DNA from: Vibrio sp. RE86 | Lineage (GTDB): Bacteria; Pseudomonadota; Gammaproteobacteria; Enterobacterales; Vibrionaceae | Assembly (NCBI RefSeq): GCF_013114545.1 | Contig: NZ_VTXI01000008.1 | Coordinates: 1-64,000 of the forward strand | Direction: 5' to 3' | Length of the DNA stretch: 64,000 bases | In this document: in pieces, positions 27,271-36,014 of the stretch | How the letters are laid out: each line of letters starts with the position of its first letter | Numbering within the stretch: position 1 is the first letter of the stretch | Position numbers and translations under genes: made by a program | Notes under the pieces: generated by a model | What the model was told of the DNA's origin: nothing | The model's input: only the letters and a program-made list of their open reading frames with translations | Database searches by the model: none

Positions 27271-28748
27271 TGAGCACAGAAGCTGAAAATCAAGCCCAAC
27301 CGGAAGCTGCAGAAGGTGCTCTTAGCTTTTTAGACAGAGCAATTGAAGCAACAACGCAAACTCCGGCTGATACAACGAAAGAACTATTCTCTGTTCTCGC
27401 TGAGCAAGCATTATCAGGCACGGTTACGTGGGACAAAAACCTAACGAAAACCATCGAAAATGCGATCTCTGAAATTGATAAAAAGCTTTCGAAACAACTT
27501 TCTCAAGTCATGCAACAAAAAGACTTCCAAAAATTGGAAGGCTCTTGGCGTGGTCTTCAAAAGCTAGTTAAAGAGAGTGAACTTGGCCGCGACCTTAAAA
27601 TTAAAATGGTCGACTACAGCCAAGAAGAGCTACTAGAGCAGTTCGAAGATGCGCCTGCAATTGACCGTAGCCCATTGTTCAACGCTGTTTACCAAGGCGA
27701 GTTCGGTACGGCTGGTGGTCAACCATACGGTACATTTATTGGTGACTATGAGTTCAGTGCAAAAGACGAAGACGTTGCCCTACTTCGCTACATGGGTGAA
27801 GTTGCTGCGGCATGTCACGCACCGTTCATTGCTGCTGCAAATGCGCAGATGTTCGAGTTCAACGATTTCACGACTTTTGATGAAGGTAAACCGGTAGCCG
27901 CTGGTTTTGATTCACCAGCATACGCGGCATGGAACTCTTTCCGTCAAAGCGATGATGCTCGTTACGTTACTCTGACTCTTCCTCGTACAATGGCGCGTCT
28001 GCCATACGGAGCTAAGGGTCTTGGCACTAATCTGTTCGACTACGAAGAACTTGATACGGATATGGATGGCAATCCAAACCCATCAAGTAACGATGAGCTT
28101 GTTTGGTCTAACGCTGCGTATGACCTAGGTCTTAAAATGACTCAGGCGTACACTGCTTCTGGTTGGTGTACATCTATTCGTGGTTTAGACAACGGCGGTA
28201 AAGTAGAGAATCTACCAAACCTAACGTACAAAACTGAAGCGGGTGACCTTGTTCAACAATGCCCTACTGAAGTTAACCTAACGGATGAACGTGAAAAAGA
28301 GCTAAGCGACCTTGGTTTCCTTCCTCTGGTTCACTACAAAAACACTAACTACGGTGTATTCATCGGTGGTCAAACGACTCAAGAGCCAAAAACGTACACT
28401 GACCCAGATGCAACTGCGAATGCGGCAATCTCAGCCCGTCTTCCATACATCATGGCAAGTGGCCGAATCGCTCACTACCTGAAAGTGATGGGTCGTGACA
28501 AGTTGGGTTCAAACCTTGAAGCGCCAGACATTCAGCGTGAACTTCAACTTTGGATTGACCAATACACCAACGCGGGTGCTATTGGTAATGAGCAGCGTGC
28601 AAAAACACCGTTAGCAGAATCACGTATCGAAGTGGTTGAGCAACCTGGTAAGCCGGGTGCTTACTCTGCAGTGGCGCACTTACGCCCTTGGCTACAACTT
28701 GAAGAGCTGACTACTTCAGTTCGTATGGTTGCCAAAATCCCAGGCTAA
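27270..28748 (+). CDS. tssC: T6SS sheath large subunit TssC (VipB)
   Basis: 492 residues. Full-length TssC with AISEIDKKLSKQLSQVMQQKDFQKLEGSWRGLQKLV near residue 70-105, GGQPYGTFIGDYEF, and the C-terminal handle region. The N-terminal acidic extension, which TssH recognises in other systems, is present (residues about 10-35, LSFLDRAIEATTQ). Translationally coupled to tssB. A strong hairpin follows its stop codon. Confidence 0.97.
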   Translation: MSTEAENQAQPEAAEGALSFLDRAIEATTQTPADTTKELFSVLAEQALSGTVTWDKNLTKTIENAISEIDKKLSKQLSQVMQQKDFQKLEGSWRGLQKLVKESELGRDLKIKMVDYSQEELLEQFEDAPAIDRSPLFNAVYQGEFGTAGGQPYGTFIGDYEFSAKDEDVALLRYMGEVAAACHAPFIAAANAQMFEFNDFTTFDEGKPVAAGFDSPAYAAWNSFRQSDDARYVTLTLPRTMARLPYGAKGLGTNLFDYEELDTDMDGNPNPSSNDELVWSNAAYDLGLKMTQAYTASGWCTSIRGLDNGGKVENLPNLTYKTEAGDLVQQCPTEVNLTDEREKELSDLGFLPLVHYKNTNYGVFIGGQTTQEPKTYTDPDATANAAISARLPYIMASGRIAHYLKVMGRDKLGSNLEAPDIQRELQLWIDQYTNAGAIGNEQRAKTPLAESRIEVVEQPGKPGAYSAVAHLRPWLQLEELTTSVRMVAKIPG

Positions 28749-28756
28749 CTCCTTCC

Positions 28757-28776
28757 AGGCCGGATTTGTCCGGCCT
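28757..28776 (+). terminator. Intercistronic hairpin after tssC (partial terminator)
   Basis: A perfect 8-bp GC-rich stem (AGGCCGGA/TCCGGCCT, loop TTTG) starts 8 bases after the tssC stop and is followed by a T-rich but interrupted tract. It is probably an attenuator or 3'-end stabiliser that lets hcp-tssBC be made in excess over the baseplate genes downstream. Confidence 0.6.
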
Positions 28777-28807
28777 ATTTCCTTATTTTTATTACAACAG
28801 GGATGCT

Positions 28808-30202
28808 ATGACTTCACACTTGAACTCACAGTGGCAGCAAGACTTTGCAGCTTTAGACAGCAGAGACAGCGACTTTCTCAAAGAGTCGCTGTCTCTGCTG
28901 TCTGAGGTTATGCCTGATGCTTTGCAGAGCAAAGGACAACTAACCAGCAGCCTTGCTCGATTAATTACCGAGTTAGACACACAAATTTCAGCCCAACTTG
29001 ACGAAGTGATACATCACTCTGATTTTCAGAAGCTTCATTCCAGTTGGCTCGGACTTGAGGGGTTAGCTACGCTTCCGGTAAATAAACAGAGAACGAAGCT
29101 AAAACTCCTTAATATGTCATGGTCAGAAATCGCAACGGATGTGAATCAGGCGTACTCGATCAAAGCCACTCAACTCTTCAACAAGATTGGTAAGAAAGAG
29201 TTGAACACGCTAGGTGGTCAGCCTTTTGGCACGATTCTGTTTACACATAAAATTTCCTTGGACATGGATTTTGACGCCGATTACGACGACCTATTTACTC
29301 TAGAACTGCTGAGCAAATTGGGCGAAGTGACCCTATGCCCGATGCTGTTTTCTCCTGATGATGACTTTTTTGTGCACTCTTCTGCGGATTGGCTTTCTGA
29401 TACCAACCGCATCAGTAAAATATTAACGGGTGACGACTACCAGGCTTGGCAGAGCCTACGCAACAAAACATCTTCTAAGTTTATTGGCTTAGTGATGCCG
29501 TCAATTCGTATGCGTTCTCGCTACCAAAACGCCAAGGTCGGTTTTATCTACAACGAGACTGGTAAAGGGCTGTGGGGTAATGCCGCGTTCGCTTTTGCGG
29601 CAACAATAATGCGAGAGCACCACAGAGTTAACTGGTTTGGCTTCTTAAAATCACGTTGGAATGACAAGTCACAGGGCGCCCTTGCCAACATCGAACGTCA
29701 TTCGTCTCAATTTTTGTCTAAACCAGAAACCGATGTGGTTTTGTTTGGCCAGATTTCAACATTTTACGCACAAAGTGGTTTTATCCCTCTGACTAAAAGT
29801 GTCTTGAGCGAAAAGTTCTACTTCAATGGAAACAATTCTATCTGGTCTGGTGGAGACAGCGACAATGAGAGGGTTTTGACTCAAATCCAAACAAGCCTGA
29901 TGTCATGCCGAGTCGCGCACTACTTGAAAGTTCAAGTAAGGGAGATGATCGGTAGCTTCAATACTGCAGCTGAGTGTGAGTTATTCTTGACTCATTGGAT
30001 TGAAAAGTTCTCTAGTAACGTCTCGTTCGCCAACGAAGAAACCTTATCTAAGTACCCTCTTAGTTTCGCGAAAATCACCATATCAGAAGTGCCAAATCAA
30101 ACGGGCAGCTTTGCTTGTACGCTCAGAATGGTTCCTCAATATCAATACGATCATTTCTCAGGTGAAGTTGTATTGACCACAGAATTAGATGAGGTCGCAT
30201 AA
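28808..30202 (+). CDS. Second TssC-family protein (ImpD-like)
   Basis: 464 residues from the ATG at 28808, with AGGGATG upstream. An upstream frame start at 28766 lies inside the hairpin and was rejected. Clearly homologous to TssC: LITELDTQISAQLDEVIHHSDFQKLHSSWLGLEGL parallels the TssC segment, as does GGQPFGTILF, and the C-terminal SCRVAHYLKVQVREMIGS. Divergence is high, so it is not a recent copy. Similar tandem TssC-type genes occur in some T6SS loci (ImpC/ImpD). Whether it joins the sheath, caps it or works at the baseplate is not known. A striking 20-bp inverted repeat lies at the start of its coding sequence. Confidence 0.9.
   Translation: MTSHLNSQWQQDFAALDSRDSDFLKESLSLLSEVMPDALQSKGQLTSSLARLITELDTQISAQLDEVIHHSDFQKLHSSWLGLEGLATLPVNKQRTKLKLLNMSWSEIATDVNQAYSIKATQLFNKIGKKELNTLGGQPFGTILFTHKISLDMDFDADYDDLFTLELLSKLGEVTLCPMLFSPDDDFFVHSSADWLSDTNRISKILTGDDYQAWQSLRNKTSSKFIGLVMPSIRMRSRYQNAKVGFIYNETGKGLWGNAAFAFAATIMREHHRVNWFGFLKSRWNDKSQGALANIERHSSQFLSKPETDVVLFGQISTFYAQSGFIPLTKSVLSEKFYFNGNNSIWSGGDSDNERVLTQIQTSLMSCRVAHYLKVQVREMIGSFNTAAECELFLTHWIEKFSSNVSFANEETLSKYPLSFAKITISEVPNQTGSFACTLRMVPQYQYDHFSGEVVLTTELDEVA
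28855..28903 (+). promoter_or_regulatory. 20-bp perfect inverted repeat inside the second tssC-type gene
   Basis: Left arm 28855-28874, loop 28875-28883, right arm 28884-28903, with all 20 positions complementary. In the mRNA it forms a very stable hairpin about 45 bases after the start codon. The arms encode DSRDSD and ESLSLLS. It has no T run, so it is not a standard terminator; a brake on elongation or an RNase III target would fit. Confidence 0.75.
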
Positions 30203-30627
30203 TGAGTTTTTGGCGTACTTTTATCGACTCAGGTCGTTCTCAAAACCGTGACAATGAAATTGAAGACATCAAGTTTCATCTCACCAAGCTTTTAGAGTCT
30301 GAAGCTTCACTCGTGGACATAGATGATCGTTACACCGAGCTGCAACGTTCTAACTTCCGATTTGGCATCGAAGACGTCCAACTTCTAAGTGCAAGCCTTG
30401 ACCAAACTCAGCTCGCATTGCGATTGGAAAGCTATATCAAGCATTTCGAACCAAGGCTTACAGAGGTGATGGTTGAACTCGCGGAAAGAAAACAGAGCGA
30501 AAACGCTATTGCATTTAGCATAGTTGCGAAGGCCAATACCTCTCACGGTACTGAAGAGTTAATCTTCGACTCAAAAATTTCTCTTAACGATCTTAATACT
30601 GAAATGACGGAGGACAGCTATGAGTGA
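30202..30627 (+). CDS. tssE: T6SS baseplate protein TssE (gp25-like)
   Basis: 141 residues, starting in a one-base overlap with the previous stop. The gp25/lysozyme-like baseplate fold is indicated by IKFHLTKLLESEASLVDIDDRY and the later LESYIKHFEPRLTEVMVEL (usual core RxxIExFEPRL, here YIKHFEPRL). It connects baseplate and sheath. It overlaps tssF by 8 bases. Confidence 0.93.
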   Translation: MSFWRTFIDSGRSQNRDNEIEDIKFHLTKLLESEASLVDIDDRYTELQRSNFRFGIEDVQLLSASLDQTQLALRLESYIKHFEPRLTEVMVELAERKQSENAIAFSIVAKANTSHGTEELIFDSKISLNDLNTEMTEDSYE

Positions 30628-32371
30628 TCCGTTATTACGCTACTTCGAGCAAGAACTTACATTGGTGCGACGTGCTCTGGGTCAATTCGGCCACCAGCAC
30701 TCTGAGCACGCTGAAAAGTTAAACATTCATCAAGGTCAAATTGAAGACCCTAGCCTCGCGCGACTTTTAGATGGGGTTGCACTACTCAACGCCTCAGTTG
30801 AAAAGCAGCTTTCAGATCAACTTCCAGAGGTAGTTGAAGGTTTACTGAGTGTCTTATATCCGAGCTATATCCAAACTATCCCAAGCGTCGCTTACCTCCA
30901 GCTTGATGAAGAAGCTGAACTTGCAGAGTCTGCGTTACTACCGAAAGGCTCGCAATTTACTGCTGATGCTCAAGGACAATCATGTACGTTTACAACTGTT
31001 GATGATTTAAAAACAACACCCTTTTACCTCGTCGATACGTCAGCATCGAGCGCCCCATTTAAGTTTAATCGCCCAAAAGGAACGGAACTTACTACTGGGG
31101 TTATTCAGATCTCTTTATCGACAGAGGATCCTGACACATGGTTTAGCGCCTTAGAATGGGATGACTTAGATCTCTTCGTACAAGGCTTTGAGAACAACGC
31201 TGATTCTCTGGTTGAGCTATTGCTTGCAGAGACTCAAGCGATTTCTATCTCAGATGAGCATTGCGAAAAGCACGTCGTTCTAGAAGCGGAAAAGCTAAAA
31301 AGCCGAATCAGCGACAACCATTTTCACTTTTTGCCACAGAAAGGTAACCAGTTTTCTGGCTATCAACTGATAAGTGAATTCTTCTTCTTCAAGGAGAAAC
31401 GTCAGTTCTTCCGACTCAAGGGATTTGGCCAAGCAATACGACAGTTTGATACCTCTCGTATCACGTTAAACCTCTTTATGCACAGTTTACCGACGGAATT
31501 TATTCGTCTGTTTGACGATCAGGTTTTCAAACTTAATATTGTTCCTGCGCTGAATCTATTTGAGCAAACTGGCGAGCCTACAACATACGATCAACGCAGT
31601 TTAAGCATTCCAGTTAACGCTGACGCACACAATGACAGTGATGTGGAAATCGTAGAAGTTAAAGAAGTCTTTGAAATTACGTCCGTGGGAGAAAAGCCTC
31701 TCATCCCTCTGTTTAAGGACAGCTACCGTTCTAACCCTAACGCAGATCATTGGCAGTGTGTTCGCAATAGCAACAACGAATTTCGTTTGGCAATTAGCTT
31801 ACGCAACCAACAGGAATTGGAGTTTAATAAGCTTTATGGAACGCGCCTGATGTGTACAAACGGCAAGCAAGCCTGCGCCGTACAAGGTGAGTTCGAGTGC
31901 CAAGAAAGCATCGACTTACCTGGTGCTTTTAGAGCGATCTACCCGCCTTCGGCTCCAATTCAAAGAGAACAAGACCAACAATTGCATTGGCAGTTCATTG
32001 CGTTACTCAATGCTAACTTCTCATCTCTTTTACATACCCAACAGCCAGAAGAAGCATTAAAGAGCATGCTCAGTTTATGTTCTCGCAGTCAGGTATCCGC
32101 TGATGAGATTCAGACGATCCGTAACGTAAATATTCGTTCTCAAGTATCGGCATTACGAGTGTTAGGTAAGAATGTATTTTCTCCAGGCACTGAGATTGAA
32201 ATTACCCTTGATACACAATCTGGATTTTTAGCCTTTAGCGATGTACTGAATCGTTTCTTTCAGCAATTCTGTAGTTTTGACCGTTATATCCAACTCTCGA
32301 TCCGAGTTTACGGACGAGATGGTTTCGTAAAACGATACCCTAAAATCCACGGCAGTCAGTTAGCACTGTAA
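30620..32371 (+). CDS. tssF: T6SS baseplate protein TssF
   Basis: 583 residues, usual length. N-terminal LLRYFEQELTLVRRALGQFGHQHSEHAEKL and DPSLARLLDGVALLNASVEKQL are diagnostic of TssF, as is VVEGLLSVLYPSYIQTIPSVAYLQL. It forms the baseplate wedge with TssG and TssE. Overlaps tssE by 8 bases; tssG follows after 15 bases. Confidence 0.96.
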   Translation: MSDPLLRYFEQELTLVRRALGQFGHQHSEHAEKLNIHQGQIEDPSLARLLDGVALLNASVEKQLSDQLPEVVEGLLSVLYPSYIQTIPSVAYLQLDEEAELAESALLPKGSQFTADAQGQSCTFTTVDDLKTTPFYLVDTSASSAPFKFNRPKGTELTTGVIQISLSTEDPDTWFSALEWDDLDLFVQGFENNADSLVELLLAETQAISISDEHCEKHVVLEAEKLKSRISDNHFHFLPQKGNQFSGYQLISEFFFFKEKRQFFRLKGFGQAIRQFDTSRITLNLFMHSLPTEFIRLFDDQVFKLNIVPALNLFEQTGEPTTYDQRSLSIPVNADAHNDSDVEIVEVKEVFEITSVGEKPLIPLFKDSYRSNPNADHWQCVRNSNNEFRLAISLRNQQELEFNKLYGTRLMCTNGKQACAVQGEFECQESIDLPGAFRAIYPPSAPIQREQDQQLHWQFIALLNANFSSLLHTQQPEEALKSMLSLCSRSQVSADEIQTIRNVNIRSQVSALRVLGKNVFSPGTEIEITLDTQSGFLAFSDVLNRFFQQFCSFDRYIQLSIRVYGRDGFVKRYPKIHGSQLAL

Positions 32372-32386
32372 AGTGGAGGAGAGTAT

Positions 32387-33316
32387 ATGAACGTAATCAA
32401 CGACCTAACACAAAACACAAACAAATACGACTTCGCGCAAGCTGTTCGTTTGCTTAATCATTTTGCTAAACAGTCTCCTGAGAAAATCAAGCTTATCCTC
32501 AAAGCAGAGGCGATGCCAACAGGTGATGCAAGCGAGATTCAGTACTTCTCTTTAAAAAATAATAAGGCGAAGCTAAGACTGGCCAAACAGGCGCTTTCTG
32601 GTGTTAAAGGCGTTATCCCCTATTACATCTATGAAGAGTTGCTCGCCGCTCTTCATGATGACGATCATGCACTTAAAGACTTTCTCGACGTCTTTAATCA
32701 ACGCTACTTTGAGCTTGTATCACAGCTAGAAGTACGTCCTTGGTTGGCGATTCAGAACGAACTTGAGCCTGAAAAGTCAAAGTTGCTCAATCAACTTTCG
32801 GCACTCAAAGATACGCATGGTCACTTGTTTCAGTACACCTTTCTACTCAATCAAGGCAGCCGCAATTTAAGCGCACTTGAACAAATACTAAACGACTATT
32901 TTCCGTACGATATTGAAGTCGCAACTAAGCCTCAAGAGAGGCGTCAACTGCCCGTTGATTCTTTGACTCGTTTAGGGACTCATAGCACGTACAACAGTCG
33001 TATCGGGCAAGGGTTTCTTATCGGCAAAACGTGCTTAACCCATTACAGCCACCTCGTAGTTTCTATTATGCCAAGTAGCGAACAAGATTTGATCGACATT
33101 CAAAATGATGCGCAGCTTGCGAAAACCATGCGAGGGCTTATCGAACATTTTTTAAGAGATAACACACCTGTTTCTATTTATTTAAAAGTTAAGCGTGCTT
33201 ATCTATCACGCCCCACTCTTTCCTCAAACATGCAAAGTGCTGCAAAGCTTGGCGAAGTAGATTGCCTCGCACCGGAAAGGAAACCCACTCAAATGATCAG
33301 TATTTTGCTCAAATAA
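32387..33316 (+). CDS. tssG: T6SS baseplate protein TssG
   Basis: 309 residues, preceded by GGAGGAG. TssG landmarks: YDFAQAVRLLNHFAK near the start, IPYYIYEELLAALHDDDHALKDFLDVFNQRYFELVS in the middle, and a C-terminal GQGFLIGKTCLTHYSHLVVSI. It partners TssF in the wedge. Confidence 0.94.
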   Translation: MNVINDLTQNTNKYDFAQAVRLLNHFAKQSPEKIKLILKAEAMPTGDASEIQYFSLKNNKAKLRLAKQALSGVKGVIPYYIYEELLAALHDDDHALKDFLDVFNQRYFELVSQLEVRPWLAIQNELEPEKSKLLNQLSALKDTHGHLFQYTFLLNQGSRNLSALEQILNDYFPYDIEVATKPQERRQLPVDSLTRLGTHSTYNSRIGQGFLIGKTCLTHYSHLVVSIMPSSEQDLIDIQNDAQLAKTMRGLIEHFLRDNTPVSIYLKVKRAYLSRPTLSSNMQSAAKLGEVDCLAPERKPTQMISILLK

Positions 33317-33373
33317 AGGGACCCTGGCTCGTCGCTTCAATGGCGTGACGCTTCGAATTACAAGGACAACAGT

Positions 33374-35986
33374 ATGACACAAGTAACCTTAACCAATTTA
33401 GTCGCTAAGCTCTCTCCTGAGCTCAAGCAAGCTTTAGAAGTATCCGCTGGTGCTGCAATGAACCAAGGTGTTGCATCTATTGAGGTAGAACATTGGCTAC
33501 TTCAGTTGATTTCACAACAAGATGCGCATATTGGAAACCTAATTCAATCGCAAAACCTTTCCCAAGAAGCGATCGTTAACGAGTTATCAAGCAAGATTGC
33601 TCGCCTACCAAAAGGTAGTGAGGGGCAACCGACTCTTAGCCATGGACTCACTGAGCTAGTGAAAGACGCATGGATGCTGGCTTCTGTAAACTACGGGCAT
33701 GGTGAGATCATCAGCCTCCATCTAGTACAGGCATTACTTCAGCAAAACGTCTTAGGTGTAAATACGCTCCAGCTAGATAGCCTACAATCCGTTTCACTGG
33801 AGTCTCTACAAGGCTTAATCAATAAGACGGCCGTTGCTCGTGCTAAAACCTCTGCATCAGGTGAAACTGCAGCGTTAGGTCAACCGACGGGTAACGATGC
33901 TCTAAGCAAATACACCATCAACCTTACTCAACAAGCAATTGATGGCAATATTGACCCTATTTCTGGCCGAAACACTGAGGTTAGAAAAGCCATCGATATT
34001 CTCTGCCGTAAGCGCCAAAACAACCCTATTATGGTTGGTGAACCTGGTGTAGGTAAAACCGCAGTCGTCGAAGGGTTAGCGCTCCGTATCGCGGCAGATG
34101 AAGTTCCTGGGGCTCTAAAAGGCGTACAAATCCATTCGCTAGATTTGGGCCTACTTCAAGCAGGAGCAAGCGTAAAAGGCGAATTCGAAAACCGCTTAAA
34201 AGATGTCATTAACGAAGTTAAAAACAGCGAAGTGCCGATTATTGTCTTCATCGATGAAGCACACACGTTAATCGGCGCTGGCGGCGCTGCGGGTCAAAAT
34301 GACGCAGCGAACTTGCTGAAACCAGCACTTGCTCGTGGTGAGTTCAAAACCATTGCTGCAACAACGTGGGCTGAATATAAGAAATACTTCGAGAAAGACC
34401 CTGCCCTTACTCGCCGATTCCAAGTTGTTTCGATTGAAGAACCTAACGCCGAAGACGCTAAACAAATGCTACGCGGCGTTGCAGCTTCGCTACAGAAACA
34501 CCATGGTGCCTTCATCGCAGAGTCAGCAATAGATGCGGCCGTTCATTTATCAATTCGTTATCTTCCAAGCCGTCAGTTACCCGACAAAGCGATCAGTTTA
34601 CTAGATACTGCAAGTGCTCGTATCGCGTTGACTCAAGGAGCTAAACCTGAAGTTATTGAATCGCTCGAGCAGACCATTCGTTACCAAAAGAACGAGAAAG
34701 CCGCTCTAGAGAAAGAAAATGCGCTGTTTGGTATTGCTGAAGAAGAAATCGCTGCGTTAGAAACCGAGATTGCAGACAATGAAACCGAATTAACAAGCTT
34801 GAATGAGCGTTGGGATAAAGAAGTCGAGTTTGTCGATCAAATTAAGGCACTTCAACAAGAGATTAGTGAAAGCACTAGCGAGGAGAACGCATCCCTCGAC
34901 AAACAAAAAGCACTCAATGAAAAACTCGATCAACTATCCGAGCTTCAAGGTGAGCTGCCGCTAGTCAATGCCATGGTCGATGACAATACCATTGCTCAAG
35001 TCATTGCTAACTGGACGGGTATTCCTGTCGGCAACATGATGAGTGACGAAATCGCTAAACTTCTTTCACTGGAAGAAGAGTTAGATAAACGCGTTATTGG
35101 TCAAGACGTAGCTAAGCAAGAGCTGGCTAAAGCGATTCGTATCTCAAGAGCCGGACTTACTGACAGTCGAAAACCTATTGGTGTGTTCTTGATGTGTGGC
35201 CCAAGTGGTGTGGGTAAAACCGAAACCGCGATGGCGCTCGCTGAGCAACTTTACGGTGGTAGTAATGACATGACCATCATCAACATGACCGAATTTAAAG
35301 AAGAGCACAAGATCTCTATGTTGCTAGGCTCTCCTGCTGGTTACGTTGGTTTTGGTGAAGGTGGCGTACTGACAGAGGCGATTCGTCGCAACCCTTATTC
35401 TGTATTGCTTCTTGACGAAATGGAGAAGGCTCACCCTGGCGTACATGATCTGTTCTACCAAATCTTCGATAAAGGTCATATCAAAGACAGTGAAGGTCGA
35501 ACTGTCGATTTTAAAAATACCATCATCATCATGACCTCCAACGCAGCTGACCAGGCTATTTGTGATGCGTGTGAAAATACTGATGAACGTATGACAAACG
35601 AAGACCTGCTTGAAACCATTCGTCCGGATCTTCAGCACTACTTTAAGCCAGCATTTTTAGGCCGTACAACGATCGTGCCTTATTACCCACTTAATGACGA
35701 AGAGCTTTCGAAAATCACGGAAATTTCGCTCAATCGTATTAAGAAAAAACTGGCTGAACAGTATCAAGCTAGCTTTACTTGGGATAAAGGCTTTGTTGAC
35801 TTTGTCGTGGGCAAAAACACTGACCCAACGACAGGTGGTCGAGCGGTAGAACAAATCATCAACCGTTCACTTATGCCAAAACTGGCCGAGGAGTGTATCA
35901 GCCGACTCAGCCAACAACAGCCAATAACCCAAGTGTCTGTTATCGCAGCCGATAGCCGCGCTGGATTTGAGCTAACAATTAAGTAA
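33374..35986 (+). CDS. clpV: T6SS sheath-disassembly ATPase TssH (ClpV)
   Basis: 870 residues. N-terminal Clp repeat domain (about 1-150), AAA1 with GEPGVGKT near 222-230, a coiled-coil middle domain (about 420-520), and AAA2 with GPSGVGKT near 609-617 plus LLDEMEKAH. Class 1 Clp/Hsp100 of the ClpV type by size and context. It threads the N-terminus of TssC to recycle contracted sheaths. Between tssG and this gene are 57 bases without features apart from a short GC-rich stretch. Confidence 0.97.
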   Translation: MTQVTLTNLVAKLSPELKQALEVSAGAAMNQGVASIEVEHWLLQLISQQDAHIGNLIQSQNLSQEAIVNELSSKIARLPKGSEGQPTLSHGLTELVKDAWMLASVNYGHGEIISLHLVQALLQQNVLGVNTLQLDSLQSVSLESLQGLINKTAVARAKTSASGETAALGQPTGNDALSKYTINLTQQAIDGNIDPISGRNTEVRKAIDILCRKRQNNPIMVGEPGVGKTAVVEGLALRIAADEVPGALKGVQIHSLDLGLLQAGASVKGEFENRLKDVINEVKNSEVPIIVFIDEAHTLIGAGGAAGQNDAANLLKPALARGEFKTIAATTWAEYKKYFEKDPALTRRFQVVSIEEPNAEDAKQMLRGVAASLQKHHGAFIAESAIDAAVHLSIRYLPSRQLPDKAISLLDTASARIALTQGAKPEVIESLEQTIRYQKNEKAALEKENALFGIAEEEIAALETEIADNETELTSLNERWDKEVEFVDQIKALQQEISESTSEENASLDKQKALNEKLDQLSELQGELPLVNAMVDDNTIAQVIANWTGIPVGNMMSDEIAKLLSLEEELDKRVIGQDVAKQELAKAIRISRAGLTDSRKPIGVFLMCGPSGVGKTETAMALAEQLYGGSNDMTIINMTEFKEEHKISMLLGSPAGYVGFGEGGVLTEAIRRNPYSVLLLDEMEKAHPGVHDLFYQIFDKGHIKDSEGRTVDFKNTIIIMTSNAADQAICDACENTDERMTNEDLLETIRPDLQHYFKPAFLGRTTIVPYYPLNDEELSKITEISLNRIKKKLAEQYQASFTWDKGFVDFVVGKNTDPTTGGRAVEQIINRSLMPKLAEECISRLSQQQPITQVSVIAADSRAGFELTIK

Positions 35987-36014
35987 CGTGTTAGGCCAGA
36001 AGGAAGTAGTAGTT

